From CAVSWT01 sp963746735 (lineage in GTDB: Bacteria; Bacteroidota; Ignavibacteria; Ignavibacteriales; Ignavibacteriaceae): a stretch of 64,000 nucleotides of DNA. A program made the translations under genes and the position numbers. Positions 46,777-55,160 of this stretch are shown piece by piece. A model generated the notes under the pieces. That model was not told the origin of the DNA. It made no database searches and saw only the letters and a list, made by a program, of their open reading frames with translations. Location: positions 141,476 through 205,475 of the forward strand of contig CAVVCO010000026.1 of assembly GCA_963746735.1 (NCBI GenBank), given 5' to 3'. Within the stretch, counting starts at the first letter, position 1; the number at the start of each line of letters is the position of its first letter.

Positions 46777-47370
46777 GTGATTAAAAATTATTTAATAGTT
46801 TTATTCAGCTTAATCATTTGTATTTCAGCTTTTGCACAAACGAAGTCAAACCTGGAAATTTTTTATTCGTTGGTTGATTCATCAATAAACTATTTGGCTG
46901 ATGAAATTCCTTCGTCTCAAAACAAAATCAATTTGAATTTAACACTTGGCAGCGCTTACTCAATTTTTAATAATCAAATTATTTCATCATTTACAAAAAG
47001 AAATAAATCGATTGTAGACAGCAGCGGCAATGATGCAATAAAAGTTAATTATGTAATTGAAAATGCCGGATTAAAATATGGAGAAATGTTTAGAGACGGT
47101 TTTTTAGGAGAAGAAAGAATACCCCGTAATTTTGAATTAAAAGGAAATTATTTAATTAAAAATAATGTGGAATCGATAAAGACATTTGAGTATGCTTATG
47201 TTGATACAATTAGTTTTAACGAAATAAAAGACGTGGAAAATATTTCATATCCGTTCACTCAATCCGAAGTGCCTGCTGAACCTTTTTTTGCAAATCTTTG
47301 GGAACCAGTAATTGCTGTTGGTGCAGCAGCAATTGCGGTTTATCTTTTCTTTTCAGTTAGAAGTAAGTAG
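46777..47370 (+). CDS. Unknown exported protein with C-terminal membrane anchor
   Basis: A 197-residue protein with a signal peptide (VIKNYLIVLFSLIICISAFAQ, first residue GTG-encoded), a polar beta/alpha body of about 140 residues, and a C-terminal membrane helix (FANLWEPVIAVGAAAIAVYLFF). So it is probably anchored with its body in the periplasm. The GTG start follows a GGAGAGA ribosome site. No family is recognised. It may be in one unit with the preceding dehydrogenase (52-base gap). Confidence 0.6.
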   Translation: MIKNYLIVLFSLIICISAFAQTKSNLEIFYSLVDSSINYLADEIPSSQNKINLNLTLGSAYSIFNNQIISSFTKRNKSIVDSSGNDAIKVNYVIENAGLKYGEMFRDGFLGEERIPRNFELKGNYLIKNNVESIKTFEYAYVDTISFNEIKDVENISYPFTQSEVPAEPFFANLWEPVIAVGAAAIAVYLFFSVRSK

Positions 47371-47510
47371 AATAAATCAATTTAAAATTTTTGTTAATAA
47401 CCTTTATTATTGAATTATAATAAAGTGAATTTAACTTACTTAAGGTACAATATTTACCTTTGAAGCCTGATAGTTTTTATATATAATTGTACTTTAATTA
47501 TTCAAAATCT

Positions 47511-48281
47511 ATGTTGAAAATGAAATATTTCTTAATTATATCCTTTACAGCACTTCTACTTTGGGGGTGCGGTTCATCAATTGAAACTGTGAATCTTTCT
47601 GCAAAAGATAGGCTGGAATATGCAAGACATTTGTATAATGACGAAGACTATCTCGAAGCCGTCAACGAGCTCCAGGCAATAATTCTTCAATACCCCGGAA
47701 ATGAAGTTATTGACGATGCGCAATATTTATTGGGTATGGCAAGATATCAGCGAGGTGAATATATTTTAGCTGCTTATGAATTTAGTAAGCTAGTAAAAAA
47801 CATGCCTGCCAGCGAATTCGTTCCAGATGCTCAATACATGCTGGCTGAATCTTATTTCCAGCTTTCACCTGATTATACTTTAGATCAGAAATACACAAAA
47901 AAAGCTATTGATGAATTTCAAGCTTTTATTGATTTTTTCCCGACTCATACAAAGGTACCCGAAGCTGAAGAGAAGCTAAAAATTCTTAATGACAAACTTG
48001 CTCACAAAACTTTTCACAATGCTGAAATTTATGAGAAGCTAGATTATTACACTGCGGCACTTATTTATTATAATGATGTATTAGATATTTATCATGATAC
48101 AAAATATGCCCCAATGGCTATGTATAATAAAATTCAAATATTGCTTGATAAGGATAGAAATAAAGAAGCCAGAGAAGAAATCTCCAAGTTCATAGAAAGA
48201 TACCCCGACAATTCGAACGTAGATGACTTAAAAAAAATTCAGTCTTCCCTTGAAAATAAGCTTTCTGCATCTAAGGAATGA
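47511..48281 (+). CDS. bamD: Outer-membrane assembly lipoprotein BamD
   Basis: A lipoprotein of about 256 residues from ATG 47511. Lipobox: LLLWGC (Cys near 20). The body is five TPR-like repeats as in BamD/YfiO: RLEYARHLYNDEDYLEAVNEL, ILQYPGNEVIDDAQYLLGMA, FSKLVKNMPASEFVPDAQYML, ALIYYNDVLDIYHDTKYAPMA. BamD supports BamA in folding barrels into the outer membrane. Length matches Bacteroidota-type BamD. Its stop overlaps the next gene's start by 4 bases (ATGA). Confidence 0.85.
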   Translation: MLKMKYFLIISFTALLLWGCGSSIETVNLSAKDRLEYARHLYNDEDYLEAVNELQAIILQYPGNEVIDDAQYLLGMARYQRGEYILAAYEFSKLVKNMPASEFVPDAQYMLAESYFQLSPDYTLDQKYTKKAIDEFQAFIDFFPTHTKVPEAEEKLKILNDKLAHKTFHNAEIYEKLDYYTAALIYYNDVLDIYHDTKYAPMAMYNKIQILLDKDRNKEAREEISKFIERYPDNSNVDDLKKIQSSLENKLSASKE

Positions 48282-48748
48282 GCAAAACAAAAAAAGTTAG
48301 TGAATCGTCAATAACGATGACAGAGCTTGTTCTGCCTCATCATACAAACCAGCTAACTAAATTGCTTGGCGGGCAGTTAATGCATTGGATAGATATTTGC
48401 GCCGCTCTTTGCGCCGCTAAACATAACCAATGTGTTTGTGTTACTGCTTCGGTGGACAGAATAGATTTTCATCATCCAGTAGATTTAGGAAATGCTGTTA
48501 CTTTAATTGGTTCCGTTAACCGGGTATTTAATACTTCAATGGAAGTCGGTGTAAAAGTTTTTGCAGAATCTTTTAAAGAAGGTAAGAGAATTCATTCCAA
48601 TACAGCATATTTAACTTTTGTAAGTGTTGATAGTAATGGAAAACCGGTGCAAGCAATCCAGGTAATACCCGAAACGGAAGAAGAAAAAAGGAGATATGAA
48701 GAAGCCTTGCAAAGGAGAGAAAATAGGCTTAAGAATAGAATTAAGTAA
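48278..48748 (+). CDS. Acyl-CoA thioesterase (hotdog fold)
   Basis: A 156-residue cytosolic thioesterase of the YciA/BACH type, which hydrolyses acyl-CoA to free acid and CoA. The hallmark is the N-terminal strand plus helix ELVLPHHTNQLTKLLGGQLMHWIDICAALCA (core LLGGQLMHWID), ending with VTASVDRIDFHHPVDLG. The catalytic region near Asp of HWIDICAA and the Asn/His pattern of PHHTN are conserved. The gene starts inside the stop of bamD (4-base overlap), indicating translational coupling, but no shared pathway is known. Confidence 0.85.
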   Translation: MSKTKKVSESSITMTELVLPHHTNQLTKLLGGQLMHWIDICAALCAAKHNQCVCVTASVDRIDFHHPVDLGNAVTLIGSVNRVFNTSMEVGVKVFAESFKEGKRIHSNTAYLTFVSVDSNGKPVQAIQVIPETEEEKRRYEEALQRRENRLKNRIK

Positions 48749-50837
48749 AGCTGAAATTTTATTTTGCCTTCTGTTTCTCCAGCAGAATATTTTTCCCCAG
48801 ATTCCCATCAACGGCTTTTGTAAATACAACAGTATTCAAACAGATTCCGGTTACACCTCATTTTTTTCTTTGAATTATAACAAAGATTCTTACGCAGATT
48901 TGTTCCTATATAATACCAATGATAAAAAATGCATTTCACTTTCAGGCAATATTAATGGATTCGTTAAAGATAATGAATATGAATTACCTTTCGAAATTTC
49001 AAGGTTCCAAAGCATCACAGAAAAAAATGGAATGATAAAACAATATGCTTTTGCTTCAAGAAAAACAAGGCAGGTTGGAACGTTAAAATTTACCGAAAAA
49101 GGAAAGCCTGAAATCCAATCCCTGATTGAATTAGGTTCATACCCTGATAATTTAAGTATCGGCGATATTGAAAATGACGGCCAAATGGAAATGCTTGTAT
49201 CCGGCAGTTCATTCGAAGGCCTATCAATTCTATTTATGAAGGATAAAATACTGACTGAAAAGAAGGTTATCGATAAAAGTGTTTTTTCAAGTGCTGTGCT
49301 AACTGATTTAAGCAATGATGATTTTTTGGATATAGCTGCTTTTAATGTGATTACAAATTCAATTAATTTCTTTTACAATATTGGCAACAACGATTTCAAA
49401 AAGGTAAGGAGCATTCCTGAAAATGAAAAAATATATTCGCTTTTCTCATCGGATATAAATTTTGATAATTACACCGATTTAATTTTTGTTAAGGGAAATT
49501 CAATTAATATTTTATACGGTGATTATACTTCATCCTATGAAAATTCAGTAATACTTCCAACAAAAAATTTCCCGGATAAAATAGTCATTGGAGATTTTAA
49601 TAAAGACGGCAGAATGGATATTGCCTATATTAATAAAAATGAATCGACATTGTCGGTATTCTTAGCAAAAGATTCTTTTGAGTTTTATCCCGAACTGATC
49701 TATTTAAAAAATGAAGAGTTACAAGATTTAATTCCGTATTACAGCAAATTTATTGACGGTCTGGCAGCGCTAAATAGCAATGGAAGAATTATCACTTTAA
49801 CCAGGCTAGCCTCAATTTCTGAAGGACCAGACTTATCTGTTGGTGTTGCCCCTTCATCGATTAAATATTTTGATCTGGAAAATAATGGAATTATTGATAT
49901 TGCTTTCATAGATAAGTTCACAAACAATCTTAATCTGATAATACGTAACAATGCCGGTATTCCTGCAAGTGTTTATTGCTATAAATTGCATGAAACTCAT
50001 AATGATATATTGATTGATAATTCAATGCCTTTGGAGAAAACTTTTTATTGCTATTCGCCTGGCAAAAGACTAATAGAAGTTTTTAATATAAATTTATTGA
50101 GTAAGAAGGTTAACAGAACTGACATTTATTCGCCAGGAAATATTTTAGATCTAAAATATAGAAGGAATACTGAAAGCGTTAATATTTATATTGTCTATAA
50201 AAAAAATAATAAGTTAGGTGCGGCTTTATATGAAAATAAAAATTTTACTTTTTACTTAAATGATTATCCTGGTATTTTATCTAATGTTCTTAAGGCAAAT
50301 ATTTCTGTAAATAAACAACCTTCAATTTTTGCCTGGAAAAAAGATAAGGATTCGCTTAATCTTTCGGTAATTAAATTCGGAAGCCGGAGTAAAAATTTTA
50401 AAATAATTTATTCTTTACAAAGTGATGATAATAAGATTATTAATACATTTCTTGAAGATTTCTTTTATAATGATAAAGATGTTTTATTAAGTTTTTTTAA
50501 ATTAGATAATCAAAAAAAAGTTTTTGTTAATTCAATCGACTTTTCTAATATTTATAAAAATATTAAAGTATCAAATCTTTTTTCTTATAATGAAGATAAC
50601 AAATACTTCTATGGTGAAATCAAGTTCAACGGACAAAAAAAAATAATAATTTACAATCCGGAAAATAATGAACTGGATAAAATTGATTTTATTAATGGTG
50701 GCAAAAACATTACTATAACTAAAATTGCCGACGATATTAACATGGAAAGTTTTTTTATTAAAAATATGAGCTCTAAAAGTTATCATCTTGTGTATATTAA
50801 TAATTCAAATAACTGCATCACTATTAAAAAGCTTTAG
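48696..50837 (+). CDS. FG-GAP/VCBS-type repeat protein
   Basis: A 713-residue secreted protein. Repeats of a calcium-binding-like DxDxDG pattern appear at SIGDIENDGQMEMLV, VIGDFNKDGRMDIAYI and KYFDLENNGIIDIAFI, the signature of FG-GAP/VCBS beta-propeller blades. Residues 20-40 (LFCLLFLQQNIFPQ) look like a signal peptide, placing the protein outside the cytoplasm. The ATG at 48696 has an AAGGAG site 2-3 bases upstream and overlaps the preceding gene by 53 bases; no better start with a signal is present. The C-terminal half has no recognised motif. It could be an integrin-like adhesion or display protein. Confidence 0.7.
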   Translation: MKKPCKGEKIGLRIELSKAEILFCLLFLQQNIFPQIPINGFCKYNSIQTDSGYTSFFSLNYNKDSYADLFLYNTNDKKCISLSGNINGFVKDNEYELPFEISRFQSITEKNGMIKQYAFASRKTRQVGTLKFTEKGKPEIQSLIELGSYPDNLSIGDIENDGQMEMLVSGSSFEGLSILFMKDKILTEKKVIDKSVFSSAVLTDLSNDDFLDIAAFNVITNSINFFYNIGNNDFKKVRSIPENEKIYSLFSSDINFDNYTDLIFVKGNSINILYGDYTSSYENSVILPTKNFPDKIVIGDFNKDGRMDIAYINKNESTLSVFLAKDSFEFYPELIYLKNEELQDLIPYYSKFIDGLAALNSNGRIITLTRLASISEGPDLSVGVAPSSIKYFDLENNGIIDIAFIDKFTNNLNLIIRNNAGIPASVYCYKLHETHNDILIDNSMPLEKTFYCYSPGKRLIEVFNINLLSKKVNRTDIYSPGNILDLKYRRNTESVNIYIVYKKNNKLGAALYENKNFTFYLNDYPGILSNVLKANISVNKQPSIFAWKKDKDSLNLSVIKFGSRSKNFKIIYSLQSDDNKIINTFLEDFFYNDKDVLLSFFKLDNQKKVFVNSIDFSNIYKNIKVSNLFSYNEDNKYFYGEIKFNGQKKIIIYNPENNELDKIDFINGGKNITITKIADDINMESFFIKNMSSKSYHLVYINNSNNCITIKKL

Positions 50838-50840
50838 TTA

Positions 50841-52509
50841 ATGAAAAGAATTTATTTTGTGCTGCTGCTGTTAAGCATTTCAAATTTGTATGCAGGAAAC
50901 TTAAGTACTACTAAACTTGATTCATTATACAATCTTTATGTTTCCGGTAGGGCAAATTCGCAAGCGCAGCAGCCTGCGGCGTCAACAGAATACATAAAAT
51001 GCGGGTTTGGATTGGTTAGTTTGATTCGTGAAAATATAAATTCATTTTCGACAGAGCAGCAAAATGTTTTAAAAAAGCTTCTTCAAAGGCCAACAGAAGA
51101 TGCCAGTATAGTTACACCTGGTGGTTTTTTTAGAATCCATTATAACACTAGCGGAAGTGATATGCCGAGGTATTTTACTGATCCAACCAAAAGTGATGCG
51201 GAAATTATAAAAATGAGCTTAGATTCTTTAGCTGTAGCTTTAGATTCAAGCTATAACTTTGAAGTGGGGTATTTAGGTTACCCGCCGCCACCTCCAGACA
51301 ACGGTGAAGGCGGAGATGATTTGTATGATATTTATGTAATAAATATGGGAAGTGATTATGGTGTAACTAACTTTGAATTTCCTGATGGAGGAAAAGGCCC
51401 AAGTTATATGGAGATAGATAATGACTATTCATATTTCCCAACAAAAGGGATTAATGCAGCAAGAGTTACGGTTGCACATGAATTTCATCATGCAATTCAG
51501 TTAGGTAATTATATTTTCCGCTCAAGTGACAGATTTTTTTATGAACTTACTTCAACTTCCATGGAGGAATTTGTTTTTAATACTATAAACGATTATTACA
51601 ATTATTTAAGTGATTATTTTTTTTCTCCAAACAAAGCTTTTGCGAAATATGATGGCTATGAATTAGCACCATGGAATTTGTTTCTTAAATCAAAATATGG
51701 TTATGATATAATAAAAAAGCAATGGGAATTAATGCCCAAAATGAGAGCATTGCTAGCTATCCAAAACTCTTTGGTTGATGAAGGCACAACATTCGGAAAA
51801 GAATATAATGAATTTGGAATATGGACCTACTTCACAGGTTACCGGGCTAATCTTTCACCCACGGCACATTTTGATGAAGGTAAAAATTATCCATTGTTAA
51901 AAGCATTTACTACTATAACATTTAATTCTTCTTTGAAAGCCGTTAAAGTAAATGCAATGGCAACTTCAGACTATTTAATAAATTTTGTTAACCCTGATAA
52001 TGCCGATACTCTTTCGGCAATAATAACAAATGGAGATTATAATTCCGGTATTGATAGTCTAACTAAATTATTTTCCGCCGAATATGATTTATCAAGTTCA
52101 TCACTAGACGGTGGATATGAACTTGGTAATAGTTATTTTGCAAAACTAACTACGGGCAAACCTATATACTGGTATTCGTCTGAGATATTAAACAATCTTG
52201 TAATTCATCAAGGAGCAATCACTACAACTTCTTCTAACTTTGTCTACCCGAATCCTTTTATTTATGGAAAGAATCAATATATTAATATTCCTCTAAGCGG
52301 AACTAATAATTCAAGCGGTAGATTTGAACATATACACAGCAGGGATGGAATTAGTTTACTCTTCGAGTGTACAAGTTTCCGCAGGAAAAATTGTTAGATG
52401 GAATGGAAGAAACAACAGTAATAATAAATTGGCGAGCGGAGTATATATTTATGCAATTAAAAACGGGGACGAAACATTCATAGGTAAATTGGTGATATTT
52501 AATGAGTGA
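50841..52509 (+). CDS. Putative secreted metalloprotease (MXAN_6640-like) with T9SS sorting domain; frameshift near 52322
   Basis: Joined, about 555 residues. A signal peptide (MKRIYFVLLLLSISNLYAG) is followed by a domain like MXAN_6640-family proteins: DLYDIYVINMGSDYGVTNFEF, SYMEIDNDYSYF, the zinc motif VTVAHEFHHAIQLGNY (His-Glu-x-x-His), and STSMEEFVFNTINDY. The C-terminus SNFVYPNPF...GKIVRWNGRN...ASGVYIYAI has the beta-sandwich pattern of a type IX secretion sorting domain (type A-like). The frame breaks near 52322 in GGTAGATTTGAAC; one T fewer restores RLNIYTAGMELVYSS. As read, the sorting domain is lost at 52397. It starts 3 bases after the previous gene. Confidence 0.75.
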
Positions 52510-53135
52510 ATATTCTGTAGAAGCTAAATCCGTTAAAAAATTTTTTGGCAGAAGACTAATCTTTGATAATATAAATTTCCATTTCAACGGTAAAGGTAGT
52601 TTATGGAGTTTCCGGTCCAAATGGTTCAGGGAAATCAACACTAGTAAAAATAATTGCCGGTTTAATATCTCCTTCTGAAGGTGAAATTGTTCATCAAAAC
52701 AGCAATGGGAAAATAGAATCTGAAAAGCTTCATAATCATATTGGTTTTGTTTCACCATATCTTGTATTGTATGATGAGTTTACTGCCCTGGAAAATTTAA
52801 ATCATTTTTCAAAAATACGCGGTGTAGATTTTAATAAAGAAAAGATTGATTATTTGTTGAATAAATTTCTTTTATTTAATAGAAAAGATGACTTTGTAAA
52901 AACATATTCATCCGGAATGAAGCAGCGTATGAAATTTATTTTTGCTTTAATGCATTCGCCTCAATTACTAATTCTTGATGAACCTACTTCAAATTTAGAT
53001 TCGGAAGGAAAGGAATCTGTTTATTCAATTGTGAAAGAAGAAGGATTGACTAACATTGTAATTGTTGCTTCAAACGAAGAAACAGATTTAGCTTTGTGCG
53101 AAGAAATAATTAAACTTGAACAATTTAAAAATTAA
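52502..53135 (+). pseudogene. ccmA: ABC transporter ATPase of CcmA type, frameshift near 52598
   Basis: ATPase for cytochrome c maturation, partner of CcmB. The ATG at 52502 overlaps the stop of the previous gene. MSEYSVEAKSVKKFFGRRLIF reads in the first frame, then the frame breaks in AAAGGTAGTTTATGG near 52598; one base fewer gives VYGVSGPNGSGKSTL (Walker A), then SPYLVLYDEFTALENL, signature YSSGMKQRMKF and Walker B LLILDEPTSNLD. The ORF that continues is annotatable from 52767 only, beginning after Walker A. The next genes are ccmB, ccmC, ccmD-like, ccmE and ccmF, which identifies the role. Confidence 0.82.
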
Positions 53136-53165
53136 ATTTTGACTTTTTACTTTTGACTTATCAAT

Positions 53166-53825
53166 ATGAAAGCATACGCATTATTTAAAAAAGATTTTAA
53201 TTCGGAACTAAGAACCCGGTATGCAGTTAACTCGCTTGCAATGTTTATTGTTGTTGCAATTAGCGTAATTCTTTTTGCCATCGGCACTGAAAGAATTTCG
53301 CAAGCATTAACCGGGGGTTTGTTTTGGGTAGTAATATTTTTTTCAGCCATGTCCGGATTGTCACGTGCTTTTGTTTCAGAAGAAGAGAGAGGAACTTCAT
53401 TAACTCTGCAACTAATTTGTGCCCCTTCAACGGTTTTTACAGGCAAATTAGTATTTAATTTAATACTAGTTTTCTGTATGAATACTGTAATAGCGTTGCT
53501 TTATTCAGCACTATTTAGTGAGTTTGTACTGCAAAATTTTCTACTTTTTGTCATAACTTTCGTACTTGGAAACATTGGACTTGCGGTGGCTTCTACAATT
53601 ATCGCGGCCATCATTGCTAAAGCCGGTTCAAAAGGGTCGCTTTACCCGGTTCTTTCATTCCCAATTTTACTGCCTTTGATTTTAACATCAGTAAAGTTAA
53701 CTTTGTTCTCAATCGATGGCACAACTATTGAAACTGCTAAATTTGAGCTGGCAATTGTTGCATGCTATGATGTGATCATGATTTCAGCTTCCTACATGTT
53801 ATTCGATTTTATTTGGAAAGATTAG
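53166..53825 (+). CDS. ccmB: Heme exporter protein CcmB
   Basis: A 219-residue membrane protein with six helices, opening YALFKKDFNSELRTRYAVNSLAMFIVV (core LFKKDFNSELRTRYAVNS), typical of CcmB, with FSAMSGLSRAFVSEEERGTSLTLQL as its cytoplasmic loop (core SEEERGTSLTLQ). CcmA and CcmB form the ABC complex of cytochrome c biogenesis system I, which releases holo-CcmE in cooperation with CcmC. It starts 30 bases after the ccmA stop. No frame problem here. Confidence 0.9.
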   Translation: MKAYALFKKDFNSELRTRYAVNSLAMFIVVAISVILFAIGTERISQALTGGLFWVVIFFSAMSGLSRAFVSEEERGTSLTLQLICAPSTVFTGKLVFNLILVFCMNTVIALLYSALFSEFVLQNFLLFVITFVLGNIGLAVASTIIAAIIAKAGSKGSLYPVLSFPILLPLILTSVKLTLFSIDGTTIETAKFELAIVACYDVIMISASYMLFDFIWKD

Positions 53826-53856
53826 TAATTTTAAGAACATTTTGGGCAATTATAAT

Positions 53857-54561
53857 ATGGCTTGGAAAATCACCCTCTTTTTTTTAGTTTGTTTCGTTTC
53901 GATAGCGGGAATTTCTTTTCCCATCGTCGAGAACCCTGTTGCATGGTATCAGTTCCCTTTGATCCCTGGATTAGGAGAAAATGCTAAAATTATATTCTTT
54001 CATGTACCAACAGCATGGTTAACGGTTGTTGCATTTTTTATGACTGCCTATTACGGATTTAAGTTCTTAAGGAAGAAAAACCTTGACGATGATGCTAAGT
54101 CTTATGCAGCTGCACAGCTCGGAATAATCTTTTGCATCTTGGCTACTATAACCGGCGCTGTTTGGGCTAAATTTGCATGGGGTTCTTTCTGGAGCTGGGA
54201 TCCGAGACAAACAAGTATCTTTGCTCTTCTATTAATTTATGGCGCATGGTTCGCTCTTCGTTCTTCAATTGAATCCGAAGAAAAAAGAGCAACTCTTTCA
54301 GCAGTTTACAGCATGATTGCTTTTGTAACTGTTCCATTTTTTATTTTTGTTATGCCGAGGATAATGTCTGGGTTACATCCGGGCTCTGCCGATGACACTA
54401 ACTCTGGCCCAATAGTAGATTTTAAAATGAATGGAAATATGCTTTTAATTTTCTTCCTTTCACTAATTGCTTTTACCATACTTTATTATTGGATGTGGAA
54501 CATAGGTTACAAATCAATTATTTACAGAGACAAATTAAATAAAACATATATACGAGGATAA
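53857..54561 (+). CDS. ccmC: Heme exporter protein CcmC (cytochrome c biogenesis)
   Basis: Membrane protein of about 234 residues with six helices that loads heme onto CcmE. The WWD-type motif is AWGSFWSWDPRQTSIFALLLIY (core WGSFWSWDPRQ), with His residues in IIFFHVPTAWLT and MSGLHPGSADD that coordinate heme. I use the ATG at 53857; a TTG at 53842 would add five residues. Spaced 31 bases after ccmB and followed directly by the small ccmD-like frame. Confidence 0.9.
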   Translation: MAWKITLFFLVCFVSIAGISFPIVENPVAWYQFPLIPGLGENAKIIFFHVPTAWLTVVAFFMTAYYGFKFLRKKNLDDDAKSYAAAQLGIIFCILATITGAVWAKFAWGSFWSWDPRQTSIFALLLIYGAWFALRSSIESEEKRATLSAVYSMIAFVTVPFFIFVMPRIMSGLHPGSADDTNSGPIVDFKMNGNMLLIFFLSLIAFTILYYWMWNIGYKSIIYRDKLNKTYIRG

Positions 54562-54562
54562 A

Positions 54563-54721
54563 TTGGACGGTCTTTATCAGTTCCTTGAAAAAAATTCAAT
54601 CTTTATAGTAATGATAATAGTTCTAATCGTTTGGGGAGGAGTTTTCTTCTACCTTTACAGTTTAGACAAAAGAATTAAGAATGTTGAAAAAGAAATAAAC
54701 GGAGATAAAAATGAAAAATAA
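54563..54721 (+). CDS. ccmD: CcmD-like small membrane protein (52 aa)
   Basis: Between ccmC and ccmE lies a 52-codon frame starting with TTG one base after the ccmC stop, preceded by a GAGGAT site. It encodes MDGLYQFLEKNS, one membrane helix (IFIVMIIVLIVWGGVFFYLY) and a charged tail SLDKRIKNVEKEING. Size, topology and position are those of CcmD, the small adaptor that joins CcmC, CcmA and CcmB. The stop overlaps the ccmE start by 11 bases. CcmD sequences are poorly conserved, so the assignment rests on context. Confidence 0.72.
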   Translation: MDGLYQFLEKNSIFIVMIIVLIVWGGVFFYLYSLDKRIKNVEKEINGDKNEK

Positions 54722-55100
54722 ATATATTTTCGGTGGTGTGATTGTGTCAGTCTTTTTAATATTGATGATATATCTGTTTACTCAGAGCAATATTAAATAT
54801 GAAAGTGATTTTACCAACGTTATGCAGAAAGAAAAAACTGTTAAAGCTACCGGAAGCTGGGTAAAAGAAAAAAATTATGAATACAACAAACAAAACAGAA
54901 CATTTTCTTTTTATATGATTGATACAAAAGGAAATGAAATGAAAGTTGTGTATGACGGGTCTATCCCGAATAATTTTGAAACTGCTAAAAGTGTTGTTGT
55001 TACCGGTAAATATCAAAATGGTTATTTTCATGCAAATGATATTTTAACCAAGTGTCCAAGTAAATATCAAGATCAGAAAACCGCTGCATCTAGTTTATAA
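54711..55100 (+). CDS. ccmE: Heme chaperone CcmE, CxxxY variant
   Basis: Periplasmic heme chaperone of system I: one N-terminal membrane helix (IFGGVIVSVFLILMIYLFT) and an OB-fold domain. The usual heme-binding His of HxxxY is replaced by Cys: the sequence ends ILTKCPSKYQ, CxxxY. CcmE proteins with Cys at this position are known in some Deltaproteobacteria and archaea and function without CcmH. The match is VVVTGKYQNGYFHANDILTK for the final strand. It follows ccmD directly (overlap) and precedes ccmF. Confidence 0.9.
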   Translation: MKNKYIFGGVIVSVFLILMIYLFTQSNIKYESDFTNVMQKEKTVKATGSWVKEKNYEYNKQNRTFSFYMIDTKGNEMKVVYDGSIPNNFETAKSVVVTGKYQNGYFHANDILTKCPSKYQDQKTAASSL

Positions 55101-55160
55101 CGATTTGATAAATTTAAATCTTAATCGCAAAGTTGTGATGCTTTGCAGTGAGAGGAAACT

